Shown here piece by piece: positions 17,396 through 26,001 of a DNA stretch of 64,000 bases. This DNA comes from Enterobacter sp. BIGb0383 (GTDB taxonomy: Bacteria; Pseudomonadota; Gammaproteobacteria; Enterobacterales; Enterobacteriaceae). The stretch covers positions 1,116,001 to 1,180,000 of the forward strand of contig NZ_RJKQ01000001.1 in the NCBI RefSeq assembly GCF_003751845.1, read 5' to 3'. The position numbers and the translations under genes were made by a program. Numbering within the stretch: position 1 is the stretch's first letter; every line of letters begins with the position of its first letter. Below the pieces are notes generated by a model that saw only the letters and a program-made list of their open reading frames with translations, had not been told where the DNA came from and made no database searches.

Positions 17396-19126
17396 ATGTT
17401 ACTACTCAGAGAAAGAACACAGACCATCGACAACATTACCTTCTTTGCGGATGACAGCGATGACGACCAGTTCTGGTATTTACCCGGTGATATCCATATC
17501 GCTGAAGATAAGGGCAAGCCGGTATTTTCATTGATTAAATATACCGGTGACGGCAGCGACCAGCAGGGAGGCTATATCAATTTCGAGGTCAACACGCTCA
17601 TTGATAAAGAGACGCTGGATCGGGCATTCGTAGAGTATCTGAAAAAAATTAAGCCTGCGCCCAAACAACCCCGTAAAACCCAGGTGCCGTTTGACACCGG
17701 CACGGTGAACTTTTTTGTCCTCGGCGCCGAAGGCACAGACAGCGCGCTGATCAGTGCCCAGAGCCCCAGCCTGTTTGGCAAGAACAGCGCTATTTTCAGC
17801 GCGAAGCTCACCCCGGTGCAGGCAGCGATACTCGAGGCCGCCTTTAATAAGGCCCAGGCACCGGCCGCCGTGGCCTATAACCTCACCTTTACCGGCATCA
17901 CTCCGGCGTTAAAAGTGGAAGTCGAAGCCAAATTTGACAGCCTCTACAAGGAGTTTGACCTTAAATTCGGCGCCAATATTCCGATTCCGGTCGAGACACC
18001 GGCCAGCTTCTGGTTAGGTTTTGACAGCGTGATCAAAAAGCTGCAGCAGGAGCAGAAACTGGTGATTAAAGTCACCGAAAGTATGCCGGGCGAGCAGGCG
18101 GAAAAAGAGAAGGAATGGGCGCTGGAGTTCGTAAAAGAAGAGATCCTGAAAAGCTTCTTTACCGCATCGCTGGATCCTAACGCCAGCGGCAATACTCAGG
18201 CGAAATCCGCCAGCGCCTCCATTCTGGACGCCCTGATCGCCAGCAACCAAAAAGAAGAACCGGACGGTGGCGGCGATGATGACGATGACAAGGGAGAAAC
18301 CGGCGGAAAAGGCGAGAAAGAGGCGAAAGGCAGCCTTTTCCCGTGCGCCTCGCTGGAGATAAAGTTGGTCCGCATCGAAGAAACTAAAGCCCTTAACTTC
18401 AACTACATCTCCTCAAAGGCCATCAGCCAGTCTGCGGTGCCGCAAAACTTTATTGGCAGCGACATTCTGCGCGCCAAAAAAGAGGTGCCTTACTTTGTGG
18501 AAGTTAACGTCAACGATCCTTTCTTCCAGAAAATTGACTTCACCGTGCTGGGGCCGGATGGGTTTGAGGATTACGGAATTAAAGCCGCGACCTTTAACCT
18601 CAGATACAACAACCAGGTCTATACCGCCGACCCTTTCCTCAGAGATGACGAGAAATGGAGCAAGGCGATTTCCCGCAGTAAAAATCTCAACGAGCTCTTT
18701 GATATTCAAAGCGAGTTTGTTTTTAAATCCGCCGCCACCTCCGGCTGGGAGGGCAGCACCAGCTATCAGCTCAAATCCGCTTCCGCCTCAACGTTGTTGA
18801 ATCTGGACCCCGGCGCCAGTCTGACGTTTAACGAGATCGACATTATGCTCGATCGGAAATTCGCCTGGGAAAATTGTAATCAGGTGCTGGTCGAACTGAG
18901 CTATCGGGACGACAAGCAGAGCCTGAAAAACAAGAAGTACACCTTTAATCAGGATAAGACCGATCCCCAGACCTTTAAGTACCGCTGCCTGACCGAGAAG
19001 CCCTGGAAGGTTAACTACAAAATCACCTACTTTTTATTCGAGGGTAAAACCCTCACGCTCGACGGCAGCGAAAACCCGCCAGCCATTGTTATTCCGGTCG
19101 TGGCACAGGCGACTAACCATGGCTGA
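17396..19126 (+). CDS. Unknown protein, core member of the cluster's paralogous family
   Basis: A 576-residue protein, 9 nt after the previous stop with AAGGAAA. Residues 25-70 have the best-preserved family motif (FWYLPGDIHIAEDKGKP, then a GGYINFEV strand). Around residue 295 lies a low-complexity acidic/Gly/Lys linker (GGGDDDDDKGETGGKGEKE) that separates an N-terminal mixed domain from a C-terminal beta-sandwich beginning at NDPFFQKIDF. The stop codon overlaps the next start by 8 nt, implying translational coupling. It has no signal peptide. Function unknown. Confidence 0.82.
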   Translation: MLLLRERTQTIDNITFFADDSDDDQFWYLPGDIHIAEDKGKPVFSLIKYTGDGSDQQGGYINFEVNTLIDKETLDRAFVEYLKKIKPAPKQPRKTQVPFDTGTVNFFVLGAEGTDSALISAQSPSLFGKNSAIFSAKLTPVQAAILEAAFNKAQAPAAVAYNLTFTGITPALKVEVEAKFDSLYKEFDLKFGANIPIPVETPASFWLGFDSVIKKLQQEQKLVIKVTESMPGEQAEKEKEWALEFVKEEILKSFFTASLDPNASGNTQAKSASASILDALIASNQKEEPDGGGDDDDDKGETGGKGEKEAKGSLFPCASLEIKLVRIEETKALNFNYISSKAISQSAVPQNFIGSDILRAKKEVPYFVEVNVNDPFFQKIDFTVLGPDGFEDYGIKAATFNLRYNNQVYTADPFLRDDEKWSKAISRSKNLNELFDIQSEFVFKSAATSGWEGSTSYQLKSASASTLLNLDPGASLTFNEIDIMLDRKFAWENCNQVLVELSYRDDKQSLKNKKYTFNQDKTDPQTFKYRCLTEKPWKVNYKITYFLFEGKTLTLDGSENPPAIVIPVVAQATNHG

Positions 19127-21032
19127 ATACAGCGCGGTAATCCCCGTGGCATGGAACGCCCTGGTGGAGGGTCTTTGCCAGCAGGCACCCTGGTTACGGA
19201 ACACCCTGGCCCCGGAGATTACCCGTTTCAGCCAGCCGCGACTGGCTTCAGGCGCGCTGTCTGCGGCCTTTACCAGCAGTCTGCTGGCTTACAATGGCTG
19301 CCCGCTGGAATTTACCGTATCGACGTTAAAGCCACGGGCGCTCTCCTGTACCCTGGATCCTTTTCTGCCCTTCTACGCGGAGGATCGCCGGATCGCGGCA
19401 TTCTCCCGTCGCTGTCAGCAGATTATCGACGCGTCACCACAGCCTGCCGCTGAGACCTGCTTCGCCTCGGTGAACCGGCTGCAAAGTCAGAGCGCGCAGC
19501 CCCTGCGTTTTGGCTCCTGGCTGGGGCGAAAATATACGCCAGACGGGGTGAGCAGCAAGGTCTATTCGGAAGTGCATGCCGACGCCGTTGACACCCTCAA
19601 ATGGCCCGGTGCGCCAGAGTCATTTTCGACCGAGGCCTGTCGGCAGGCAGGACTCTCCTTGCTGATGGTCGGCTACTATCCGGCGCAGCCCCGCGCATCG
19701 CGGGAATATTACTTTCAGTGGCACCGCGCACTGATTACCCACGCCGAGATTGCCGCGGTGCTGCATTTTTTCGGTGGTGATGCGCTGCTACCAGCGTTGA
19801 GGTCAAGCCTGGATCGCGCCCTGCGGCACACCCTGAACGGCGAAACCTTTCCGGCCACAACCTACGGCTTCAGTCTGGTCTACGATGAGGACGGCGGACT
19901 GGAGTGCGTGACCTTTTTTACCCTGGCTCCCGGCTTCTTTGGTGATAATCAACGCGTTTTCCCTGCGCTGGATGCGCTACTGCAGGAAAGCGGCCAGGCC
20001 CTGCCGTTCTTGCCCCTGGTCATGGATGCGGCGATCCCTCTGCAGTTTAACGTAGTGGGATTTTCGGCGACGATGCGGGACCAGCAGGGGGTCAGCTGTA
20101 CCTTCAGCCCGCAGACTCGTCCTTTTGCAATCGTGCCCGTAAAGACAAGCCCGACGGCTGCACGTCCAGGATTAAAAGCATTACTGGCGCAGCAGTCTGC
20201 CAGCGGCGCCTTCCCGTCGCATGTCAGAACCCCCGACGGCCGCTGGCATCGGGATGAAAACGCGTTCGTGACCGCCCAGGTATTGCGCACGCTGGACCAC
20301 ACCCCGCAGACCGCACCCTGTATTGAGAAAGCTCTCGATTTTTTAACGACCTGTGAAAACCGCCCGCACCACTTCAGTTTTTGGCCGCCTGGTGCCCACC
20401 CTGCCTGGATGGGCAGCGAGCGCATCGCGTCCGACATTGATGACACCGCCATCATCACCGAGCAACTCTACAGGTTTGGCCGCCTTTCACAGGACCGGGT
20501 CAGGGAGACGCTTTTGCAGATGAACAGCTACCGGCTGCAGCGGGTCGATCCCCGCTTAAAGGCCGAACAGCACCAGTGGGCAGAGTGCCTGAGTTTTTAT
20601 ACCTGGATGCAGGAAGACAACGACATCCGCCACCTGGACTGCTGCGTCAACACCAACGCGCTGATTCTGCTTCATATCCTGGCAGCCGAGAGCGGCATCG
20701 TGCCGCCAGCGTATCGGCGCATTATTCAGATGCTGAACCAGGCGGTGCAGTGGAGCGGAGAAAGCTATGACCGGCTCAGCGCGCTTATCCCCTACTACGC
20801 CCATCCCGCTGAATGGCTCACCACCCTGGTGTACGCCCGACGGCGCGGTGTACCGGACCTCTCGCCGGTCATCAATGACCTGGCCCGCTGGCAGCTTCCT
20901 GCCCGTTGCCAGGAAAGCCCGCTGTATCAACGCCACGACGGGTGCTTTCTCTGGACGTCGCCCTGTCTGAACGCCTTCAGAACCCTGGCCCAATCGGAAC
21001 ACACTGAGGAACGCTATGAATATATTTCTTAA
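19119..21032 (+). CDS. Alpha/alpha-toroid protein with a class II terpene-cyclase-like DxDD motif
   Basis: The ATG at 19119 gives 637 residues; an earlier TTG at 19086 lies inside the preceding gene and is less likely. The C-terminal half looks like a prenyltransferase/squalene-cyclase alpha/alpha barrel: QQSASGAFPSHV and DGRWHRDENAFVTAQVLRTL are QW-like repeat signatures, and Asp439-Ile-Asp441-Asp442 followed by Thr-Ala forms a DxDDTA motif like the protonating acid of class II diterpene cyclases. The N-terminal half (YNGCPLEFTVS near residue 55, GSWLGRKYTPDG near residue 135) is not firmly identified; it faintly recalls ABBA-type aromatic prenyltransferases. The start overlaps the gene before it and the end overlaps the gene after it, so it belongs to the operon. 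It may be a real cyclase or a non-catalytic relative. Confidence 0.7.
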   Translation: MAEYSAVIPVAWNALVEGLCQQAPWLRNTLAPEITRFSQPRLASGALSAAFTSSLLAYNGCPLEFTVSTLKPRALSCTLDPFLPFYAEDRRIAAFSRRCQQIIDASPQPAAETCFASVNRLQSQSAQPLRFGSWLGRKYTPDGVSSKVYSEVHADAVDTLKWPGAPESFSTEACRQAGLSLLMVGYYPAQPRASREYYFQWHRALITHAEIAAVLHFFGGDALLPALRSSLDRALRHTLNGETFPATTYGFSLVYDEDGGLECVTFFTLAPGFFGDNQRVFPALDALLQESGQALPFLPLVMDAAIPLQFNVVGFSATMRDQQGVSCTFSPQTRPFAIVPVKTSPTAARPGLKALLAQQSASGAFPSHVRTPDGRWHRDENAFVTAQVLRTLDHTPQTAPCIEKALDFLTTCENRPHHFSFWPPGAHPAWMGSERIASDIDDTAIITEQLYRFGRLSQDRVRETLLQMNSYRLQRVDPRLKAEQHQWAECLSFYTWMQEDNDIRHLDCCVNTNALILLHILAAESGIVPPAYRRIIQMLNQAVQWSGESYDRLSALIPYYAHPAEWLTTLVYARRRGVPDLSPVINDLARWQLPARCQESPLYQRHDGCFLWTSPCLNAFRTLAQSEHTEERYEYIS

Positions 21033-22428
21033 AAATCTGGTGACGCTGAACCAGGTTATTCTCCAGAATGCCAGCGAACAATTTCCCGAGGTTTCAGGCG
21101 GACCGCTGCGTTACCGCGCCGCACCGGCTACGCTGGCTGAGGATTTGCTCGCCGAAGTCTGCACCGAAATCGTATCGGGAGAGACGCGCTACCGGATAGC
21201 AACGAGCGGAGATGGCTCGAGCTGGGCGCTGGAGCTCTTCTTTACCCTGAGCCAGCCGGTGCCTGAGATCCCCTGGGTGGTGCTCAGTTTTTCCACCCTC
21301 GATAACGCCGAAGAGATGAGGTTTGATCAGGTGATGCAGACGGAAACGGAGAACCGTTATCGTGCAGTACTTGACCTGCATCGTCTGGACCAGCGCGATG
21401 CGCTACTGCGTGCCCTGTCGGATCTCAATTCGCAAACAACGCTGGTCGTCGCCATTACCACCGACCACAGCATTACCAATACCATCACCGATCCTAAGAC
21501 GTTCTTCTTCCCCAAGGACTACTATCCCTATATCTACCGGGGTCTCCTGCCACCGCCGCCGCGCTGGGAGCTGCTGCCCAGACCGCTCGAATATCAGCAT
21601 GTTTACTACAACTACTACCAGGACTATAACCTCAAAAACACTCTCTACTATCTGCCCAACAACTTTGTACTGGGCGCGGATGACAAGGGTAAACCGATGC
21701 TCTCGTATTCCTTCTCCGCTCCGGAAGATGCCACCAATATGGATGAGGTCAGAGTCACCTTTGACTATTTTTTAGTACCGAAAGTCGATCAGGGGCGCAT
21801 TGCCAGCGCCCGGGATCAATTCTTAAAAGAGCAGCCCGCCGGCAGGCTGGTCCCCTTTGCCAGCGCCAGTACGCTGACGCTGGAACTAGAGCTGCCTGCA
21901 GGCAAGACCGACGAGAAAAATGCGATTATCAACCTGCAAAGCGGCATTGCCGACTCGTTCACCCTGCCTGCCCGACAATTTGTGACGCTCTGGGATGCTC
22001 TGTTTTCCGGCGGCCTGTTACTCAGAGGCGAACTGGCGGTGCAGTTCACTGGCCTCCCGCCGGACAGACTGCCGGTGAAGATCGCGCTCGATAGCCAGTA
22101 TAAGAACAAGCCGCTCGATTTTCTTACCCAGCCTGCACCAGTGAATATTACCACTACGCTGACCTTCAAAAGCTCCCCGGGTACTTACAGCCACTCAGGA
22201 CCACGGCCTGTCGCAAGCATACTGGTCAATATCAGCGGACAAACTTTTGAGCTGGATGAAGCGAACCCGAACCGCGAGGTTAAGGTGAAAACGCCGGTTA
22301 TCGAGCGGTTTATCGACCCGAACTGGCAACCGACCTACGAGTACAGTCTGGAAATTCACTATGCCGATGGCGGCAAGATCAACCGCGACCACCTGAAAAC
22401 CCAGTTTGAAATTATCTACGTGCCCTGA
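21016..22428 (+). CDS. Unknown protein, last gene of the cluster, member of the shared-motif family
   Basis: A 470-residue protein overlapping the previous gene by 17 nt, with a GAGGAACG ribosome-binding site. The family motif appears in the middle rather than at the N-terminus (near residue 208: TLYYLPNNFVLGADDKGKP). It is preceded by a Tyr/Pro-rich segment (YYPYIYRGLLPPPPRWELLP, then YYNYYQDY). The first 150 residues form an extra domain absent from the relatives, and the C-terminus is predicted beta-sandwich (YEYSLEIHYADGG). No signal peptide. Function unknown. A strong terminator follows. Confidence 0.78.
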   Translation: MNIFLKNLVTLNQVILQNASEQFPEVSGGPLRYRAAPATLAEDLLAEVCTEIVSGETRYRIATSGDGSSWALELFFTLSQPVPEIPWVVLSFSTLDNAEEMRFDQVMQTETENRYRAVLDLHRLDQRDALLRALSDLNSQTTLVVAITTDHSITNTITDPKTFFFPKDYYPYIYRGLLPPPPRWELLPRPLEYQHVYYNYYQDYNLKNTLYYLPNNFVLGADDKGKPMLSYSFSAPEDATNMDEVRVTFDYFLVPKVDQGRIASARDQFLKEQPAGRLVPFASASTLTLELELPAGKTDEKNAIINLQSGIADSFTLPARQFVTLWDALFSGGLLLRGELAVQFTGLPPDRLPVKIALDSQYKNKPLDFLTQPAPVNITTTLTFKSSPGTYSHSGPRPVASILVNISGQTFELDEANPNREVKVKTPVIERFIDPNWQPTYEYSLEIHYADGGKINRDHLKTQFEIIYVP

Positions 22429-22440
22429 AGGGCTACCCGT

Positions 22441-22474
22441 AAAAAAGCCTGCTTTGACACAAGCAGGCTTTTTA
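22441..22474. terminator. Bidirectional terminator closing the cluster
   Basis: AAAAAAGCCTGCTT and AAGCAGGCTTTTT flank a short loop. It has a U-tract on both strands and lies between the cluster and the convergent ATPase gene. Confidence 0.9.
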
Positions 22475-22489
22475 CGCTCTCACTCACCG

Positions 22490-25177
22490 TCACCCCGTAC
22501 GCCATCTCCGGGTCAGCGGTTTTTCCACTTCCACAATCAGGAACATCACAAAGCCGATAATAAAGGTGATAACCCAGTAGCGGAACGGCAGGGATTCGGT
22601 GCCGAACAGCAGTTGCATAAAGGGCGCGTAGATGATCAGCAGCTGCAGCACCAGCAGCACGCCGCTGACAATCCAGATGCCTTTGTTCATCAGCAGGCCT
22701 TTGCTAAGCGAGAAGCCGTCAGAGACGCGGCAGTTGAGCATATAGAACCACTGGGCGGTCACCAGGGTCTGGAGCAGCACGGTACGGATAAACTCCGGCG
22801 AGTAGCCGCGCGGCTGAAGCCAGGCCTCAAGGATAAAGGCGCTGATGGCGATCATCGACCCGACAAAAATCACGCGCCAGACGGCAAAGCCGTCCATCAC
22901 GTGCAGCTTCGGATCGCGCGGCGGCCGTTTCATGATGTTCTTCTCACCCGCCTCAAACGCCAGACCAAAGGAGAGCGTGGCAGAGGTGGCCATGTTCATC
23001 CACAGGATCAGCACCGGCGTCAGCGGGATCAGGTTTCCGGCCAGCAGGGCAATAATAATCAGCAGCCCCTGAGCCAGGTTGGTGGGCATAATAAACAGGA
23101 TGGTCTTTTTCAGGTTGTCATAAACCCGCCGCCCTTCCCTGACCGCGCTGGCGATGGTGGCGAAGTTGTCATCCGTCAGCACCATATCCGCGGCCTCTTT
23201 GGTGACCTCGGTTCCTTTAATGCCCATCGCGATACCGACGTCCGCCTGTTTCAGCGCGGGCGCATCGTTTACCCCGTCGCCGGTCATCCCGACCACTTCA
23301 TTTTTGCTCTGCAGGGCCTGCACCAGGCGGAATTTATCTTCCGGGCTGGTTCGGGCAAAGATGTCGTAGGCCTGCGCGGCTTCGCTTAGCTGGGCGTCGT
23401 CCATCACCTCCAGTTCGCGGCCCGTAATGGCCTTGCCGGATTTGCCGATCCCCAGCATCTTGCCGATGCTCATGGCGGTTTGCGGGTGGTCGCCGGTGAT
23501 CATCTTCACGCTGATCCCCGCCTGCAGACAGTCACCGATGGCGGTAATCGCCTCAGGCCGTGGCGGGTCCATCATCCCGGCGATACCCAGCAGAATCAGA
23601 CCCTGCTGTAGATCCGGGTGCGTCAGCGTGGTCTGTCCCTCGGCAGCCGGTTTCCAGGCGGCAGCCACCATACGCAAGCCTTCCCGGGCATACTCCTCAA
23701 TTTTGCCTTCCCAGTACGGCTGATCCAGCGGCTGCAGGCCGCTTTCCGTTTGCTGATGGTCGCAAAGGCGGAAGAGCACGTCCGGCGCACCGGTGATAAG
23801 AATCATCTCCTCGTCGCCGATGCGATAGTGGGTCGACATATATTTATACTGGGAGTCGAAGGGGATCTTGCTGCGCAGTTCGGTGGCAAGCGGCGGCAGT
23901 TTTACTTTTGCCGCCAGCACCTTGAGCGCGCCTTCCGTCGGCCCGCCGGTGATTTTCCACAGGCCGGTATCATCCTTGATCAGCTGGCTATCATTACAGA
24001 GATCGATGGCGCGTAAGTAGCGCTCCATCAGGCTTCCACCCACAATCTGAAGCGGAGTCGGGTCATCTTCAGCATGAATATTGCCGACGGGCTCGTAGCT
24101 GTCGCCCTCCACCCGATAAATTTTCTCTGCGGTGATCACCGCCTTAACGGTCATCTCATTCATGGTCAGGGTGCCGGTTTTATCCGAGCAAATCACCGTC
24201 ATGGCACCGAGCGTTTCCACTGTCGGCAGCTTGCGGATAATCGCCTTTTGCCGGGCCATGGTCTGCACGCCAAGAGAGAGAATAATCGAGATAATCGCCG
24301 GTAACCCTTCCGGGACCGAGGCCACGGCGAGGCTTATCAGGGAGAGCATCAGCTCCGACACCGGCATATCGCGGAACAGTACGCTGAAGACAAACAGCGC
24401 CGCCATCATCACCAGGATAATGATAAAAATGGCTTTGCCGAGTTTATCCATCTGTATCAACAGCGGCGTACGGTGCTTCTCAATCTCCGACATCATTTGA
24501 TTGATATGGCCCAGCTCCGTATCGCCGCCGGTCGCCACCACAACCCCCTTCCCGCCACCGGCACTGATCGTGGTGCCGGAGAAGAGCAGATTGGTGCGAT
24601 CCCCGAGGGGCAGATCGCCCGGGAGCGGGTCGGTACTTTTATCCACCACCGTCGATTCGCCGGTCAGGATCGCCTCTTCCACACGAAGATTATGGGCCTC
24701 CAGCACGCGCAGATCGGCAGGAATGCGGTCGCCCGCACGGAGTACCACAATATCGCCAGGCACCAGCGCCGTGGTGGGGATGGTTTCATGGTTGCCCTGA
24801 CGGATCACCACCGCTTCGCTGGAGAGCATATTGCGAATGCTTTGCAGAGATTTTGCGGCGTTGCTCTCCTGAATATGGCCGATCAGGGCATTGACCACCG
24901 CCACGCCCAGGATCACCAGGGTATCGACCCAGTGCCCCATCACCGCCGTCAGCAGGGCGGCAGCGAGAAGCACATAGATCAGCACATCATTAAAATGCGC
25001 CAGAAAACGAAGCCACGCGGGCTTACCGGGGGTTTGGGGTAGCGCATTTTCACCGTATTGCTGCAGGCGCGCCGCCGCGTCCTCACGCGCGATCCCGTCG
25101 GGTGAGCTTTGCGTTTTTGCCAGCGTTTCTTCGATGGAAAGCTGATAAAACGGGCTATCCGGTTTGTCAGTATTCAT
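22490..25177 (-). CDS. P-type cation-transporting ATPase (P2 family)
   Basis: An 895-residue inner-membrane pump with all P-type landmarks: actuator TGES at 172-175, the P2-family PEGLPA metal-site motif in TM4 at 289-294, the phosphorylated Asp332 in DKTGTLT, a KMITGDHP stretch in the nucleotide/phosphorylation domain, and the hinge MTGDGVNDAPALK. Paired hydrophobic segments lie near residues 60-100 and 248-305, with six more at the C-terminus. The family transports Ca2+, Mn2+, Na+ or K+; the ion cannot be decided here. It lies 37 bp downstream of a universal stress protein gene on the same strand, probably in one operon. Start is supported by AAGGACA. Confidence 0.93.
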   Translation of the reverse strand: MNTDKPDSPFYQLSIEETLAKTQSSPDGIAREDAAARLQQYGENALPQTPGKPAWLRFLAHFNDVLIYVLLAAALLTAVMGHWVDTLVILGVAVVNALIGHIQESNAAKSLQSIRNMLSSEAVVIRQGNHETIPTTALVPGDIVVLRAGDRIPADLRVLEAHNLRVEEAILTGESTVVDKSTDPLPGDLPLGDRTNLLFSGTTISAGGGKGVVVATGGDTELGHINQMMSEIEKHRTPLLIQMDKLGKAIFIIILVMMAALFVFSVLFRDMPVSELMLSLISLAVASVPEGLPAIISIILSLGVQTMARQKAIIRKLPTVETLGAMTVICSDKTGTLTMNEMTVKAVITAEKIYRVEGDSYEPVGNIHAEDDPTPLQIVGGSLMERYLRAIDLCNDSQLIKDDTGLWKITGGPTEGALKVLAAKVKLPPLATELRSKIPFDSQYKYMSTHYRIGDEEMILITGAPDVLFRLCDHQQTESGLQPLDQPYWEGKIEEYAREGLRMVAAAWKPAAEGQTTLTHPDLQQGLILLGIAGMMDPPRPEAITAIGDCLQAGISVKMITGDHPQTAMSIGKMLGIGKSGKAITGRELEVMDDAQLSEAAQAYDIFARTSPEDKFRLVQALQSKNEVVGMTGDGVNDAPALKQADVGIAMGIKGTEVTKEAADMVLTDDNFATIASAVREGRRVYDNLKKTILFIMPTNLAQGLLIIIALLAGNLIPLTPVLILWMNMATSATLSFGLAFEAGEKNIMKRPPRDPKLHVMDGFAVWRVIFVGSMIAISAFILEAWLQPRGYSPEFIRTVLLQTLVTAQWFYMLNCRVSDGFSLSKGLLMNKGIWIVSGVLLVLQLLIIYAPFMQLLFGTESLPFRYWVITFIIGFVMFLIVEVEKPLTRRWRTG

Positions 25178-25214
25178 AGTGTCCTTCTCGCTTTTTTATC
25201 GAAAGGTGCCCGCG

Positions 25215-25646
25215 TTAGCGAATAACAAAAACCGGCACGTGGGCATAGCGCACGATGCTGGCGGCATCAGACCCGAGGAGATGCGTCTGAATATCCGGGT
25301 TGCGTGAGCCAACAATGATGACCTCAGCCTTAAGATCGTCGGCCAGTTCGATAACCCGATCGCGAATATTACCGCTGAGGATATGCAGGTGAATATGCTG
25401 CGGGTCCAGCGTCATCTTTTTCGCCAGCGCGGCGAGTTTCTCTTTCCCGTTGTTAATCAGATACTCTTCCATCTTTCGCGCATCGGAAATAAAACCGCGG
25501 GTCAGCACGGCGGAGAAGGCAGGTGTAACGTACAGTAAATGAATATTCCCGGTAGAAGCCTGCGCCAGAAACTGCGCGTGCAGAAGCGCCTTGTCGGCCA
25601 GACCAATTTCGTACACATCAACGGGGACCAGAATATTGTTATACAT
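25215..25646 (-). CDS. Universal stress protein, UspA family (UspF/UspG-like)
   Basis: A 143-residue cytosolic single-domain Usp. The N-terminus MYNNILVPVDVYE and the C-terminal ATP-binding loop GSRNPDIQTHLLGSDAASIV followed by PVFVIR are characteristic of the ATP-binding UspF/UspG branch. It precedes the P-type ATPase on the same strand, with an AAGGACG ribosome-binding site. Pairing of an ion-pumping ATPase with a Usp is seen in oxygen-limitation regulons of other bacteria; an FNR-like site 160 bp upstream (25805-25818) is consistent with that here. Confidence 0.92.
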   Translation of the reverse strand: MYNNILVPVDVYEIGLADKALLHAQFLAQASTGNIHLLYVTPAFSAVLTRGFISDARKMEEYLINNGKEKLAALAKKMTLDPQHIHLHILSGNIRDRVIELADDLKAEVIIVGSRNPDIQTHLLGSDAASIVRYAHVPVFVIR

Positions 25647-25748
25647 AATGAGCGTCCTTTTTATGACCAGTCAGGCATTTAATGGATACAACTCAACAAC
25701 GTAGCGCGGAAATAACTCTCGATAACAGATTCGGCAACAAAAGAAATG

Positions 25749-25769
25749 TGTGCTATTAAAAGTAGCACA
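25749..25769. promoter_or_regulatory. Candidate operator dyad
   Basis: TGTGCTA and TAGCACA form a perfect 7-bp inverted repeat with a 7-bp spacer, about 105 bp upstream of usp. The cognate regulator is unknown. Confidence 0.45.
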
Positions 25770-25804
25770 GCGGCATTAGCCCTCTGTTAATACAAATTAA
25801 TATA

Positions 25805-25818
25805 TTGATAAATATCAC
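25805..25818. promoter_or_regulatory. FNR-like binding site
   Basis: TTGATAAATATCAC matches 9 of the 10 specified positions of the FNR consensus TTGAT-N4-ATCAA. It lies between usp (160 bp away) and the small protein gene (185 bp away). Confidence 0.5.
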
Positions 25819-26001
25819 AAGGACACGAATCAGCAGGATTTTAAACTACCAAAGCCGCATAACAAGCAACAAAACCGCAAATCAGGCTGGTTTTCGCACG
25901 AATCGTTTTCCACGGCTATGCTCTTAACATCTGTTATCCATCCGTTGTTACACCATTCATATCACAACAGTAATAATAGCTTGCGCTAATGGAGGAAAGC
26001 C

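Larger units (their letters stand above)
25647..26001. other. Divergent regulatory region between usp/ATPase and the small membrane protein/RND operon
   Basis: 355 bp, AT-rich, without a credible gene. It contains a 7-bp dyad at 25749-25769 and an FNR-like site at 25805-25818. Confidence 0.7.

Noticed and set aside
8494..22428. Insecticidal toxin complex, OrfX/P47-type or contractile injection system
   Set aside because: No Rhs/YD repeats, tail-sheath, baseplate ATPase or toxin-cluster signatures were seen; the similarity in beta-richness alone is not evidence.
7657..22474. Integrative island with tRNA attachment repeats
   Set aside because: No copy of the tRNA 3' end near 22.4 kb and no integrase; the only repeats are full tRNA genes.
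22406..23389. 327-codon open frame overlapping the end of the unknown cluster and the ATPase
   Set aside because: Mostly antisense to the conserved ATPase C-terminus and crosses a strong terminator; low-complexity His/Gln content.
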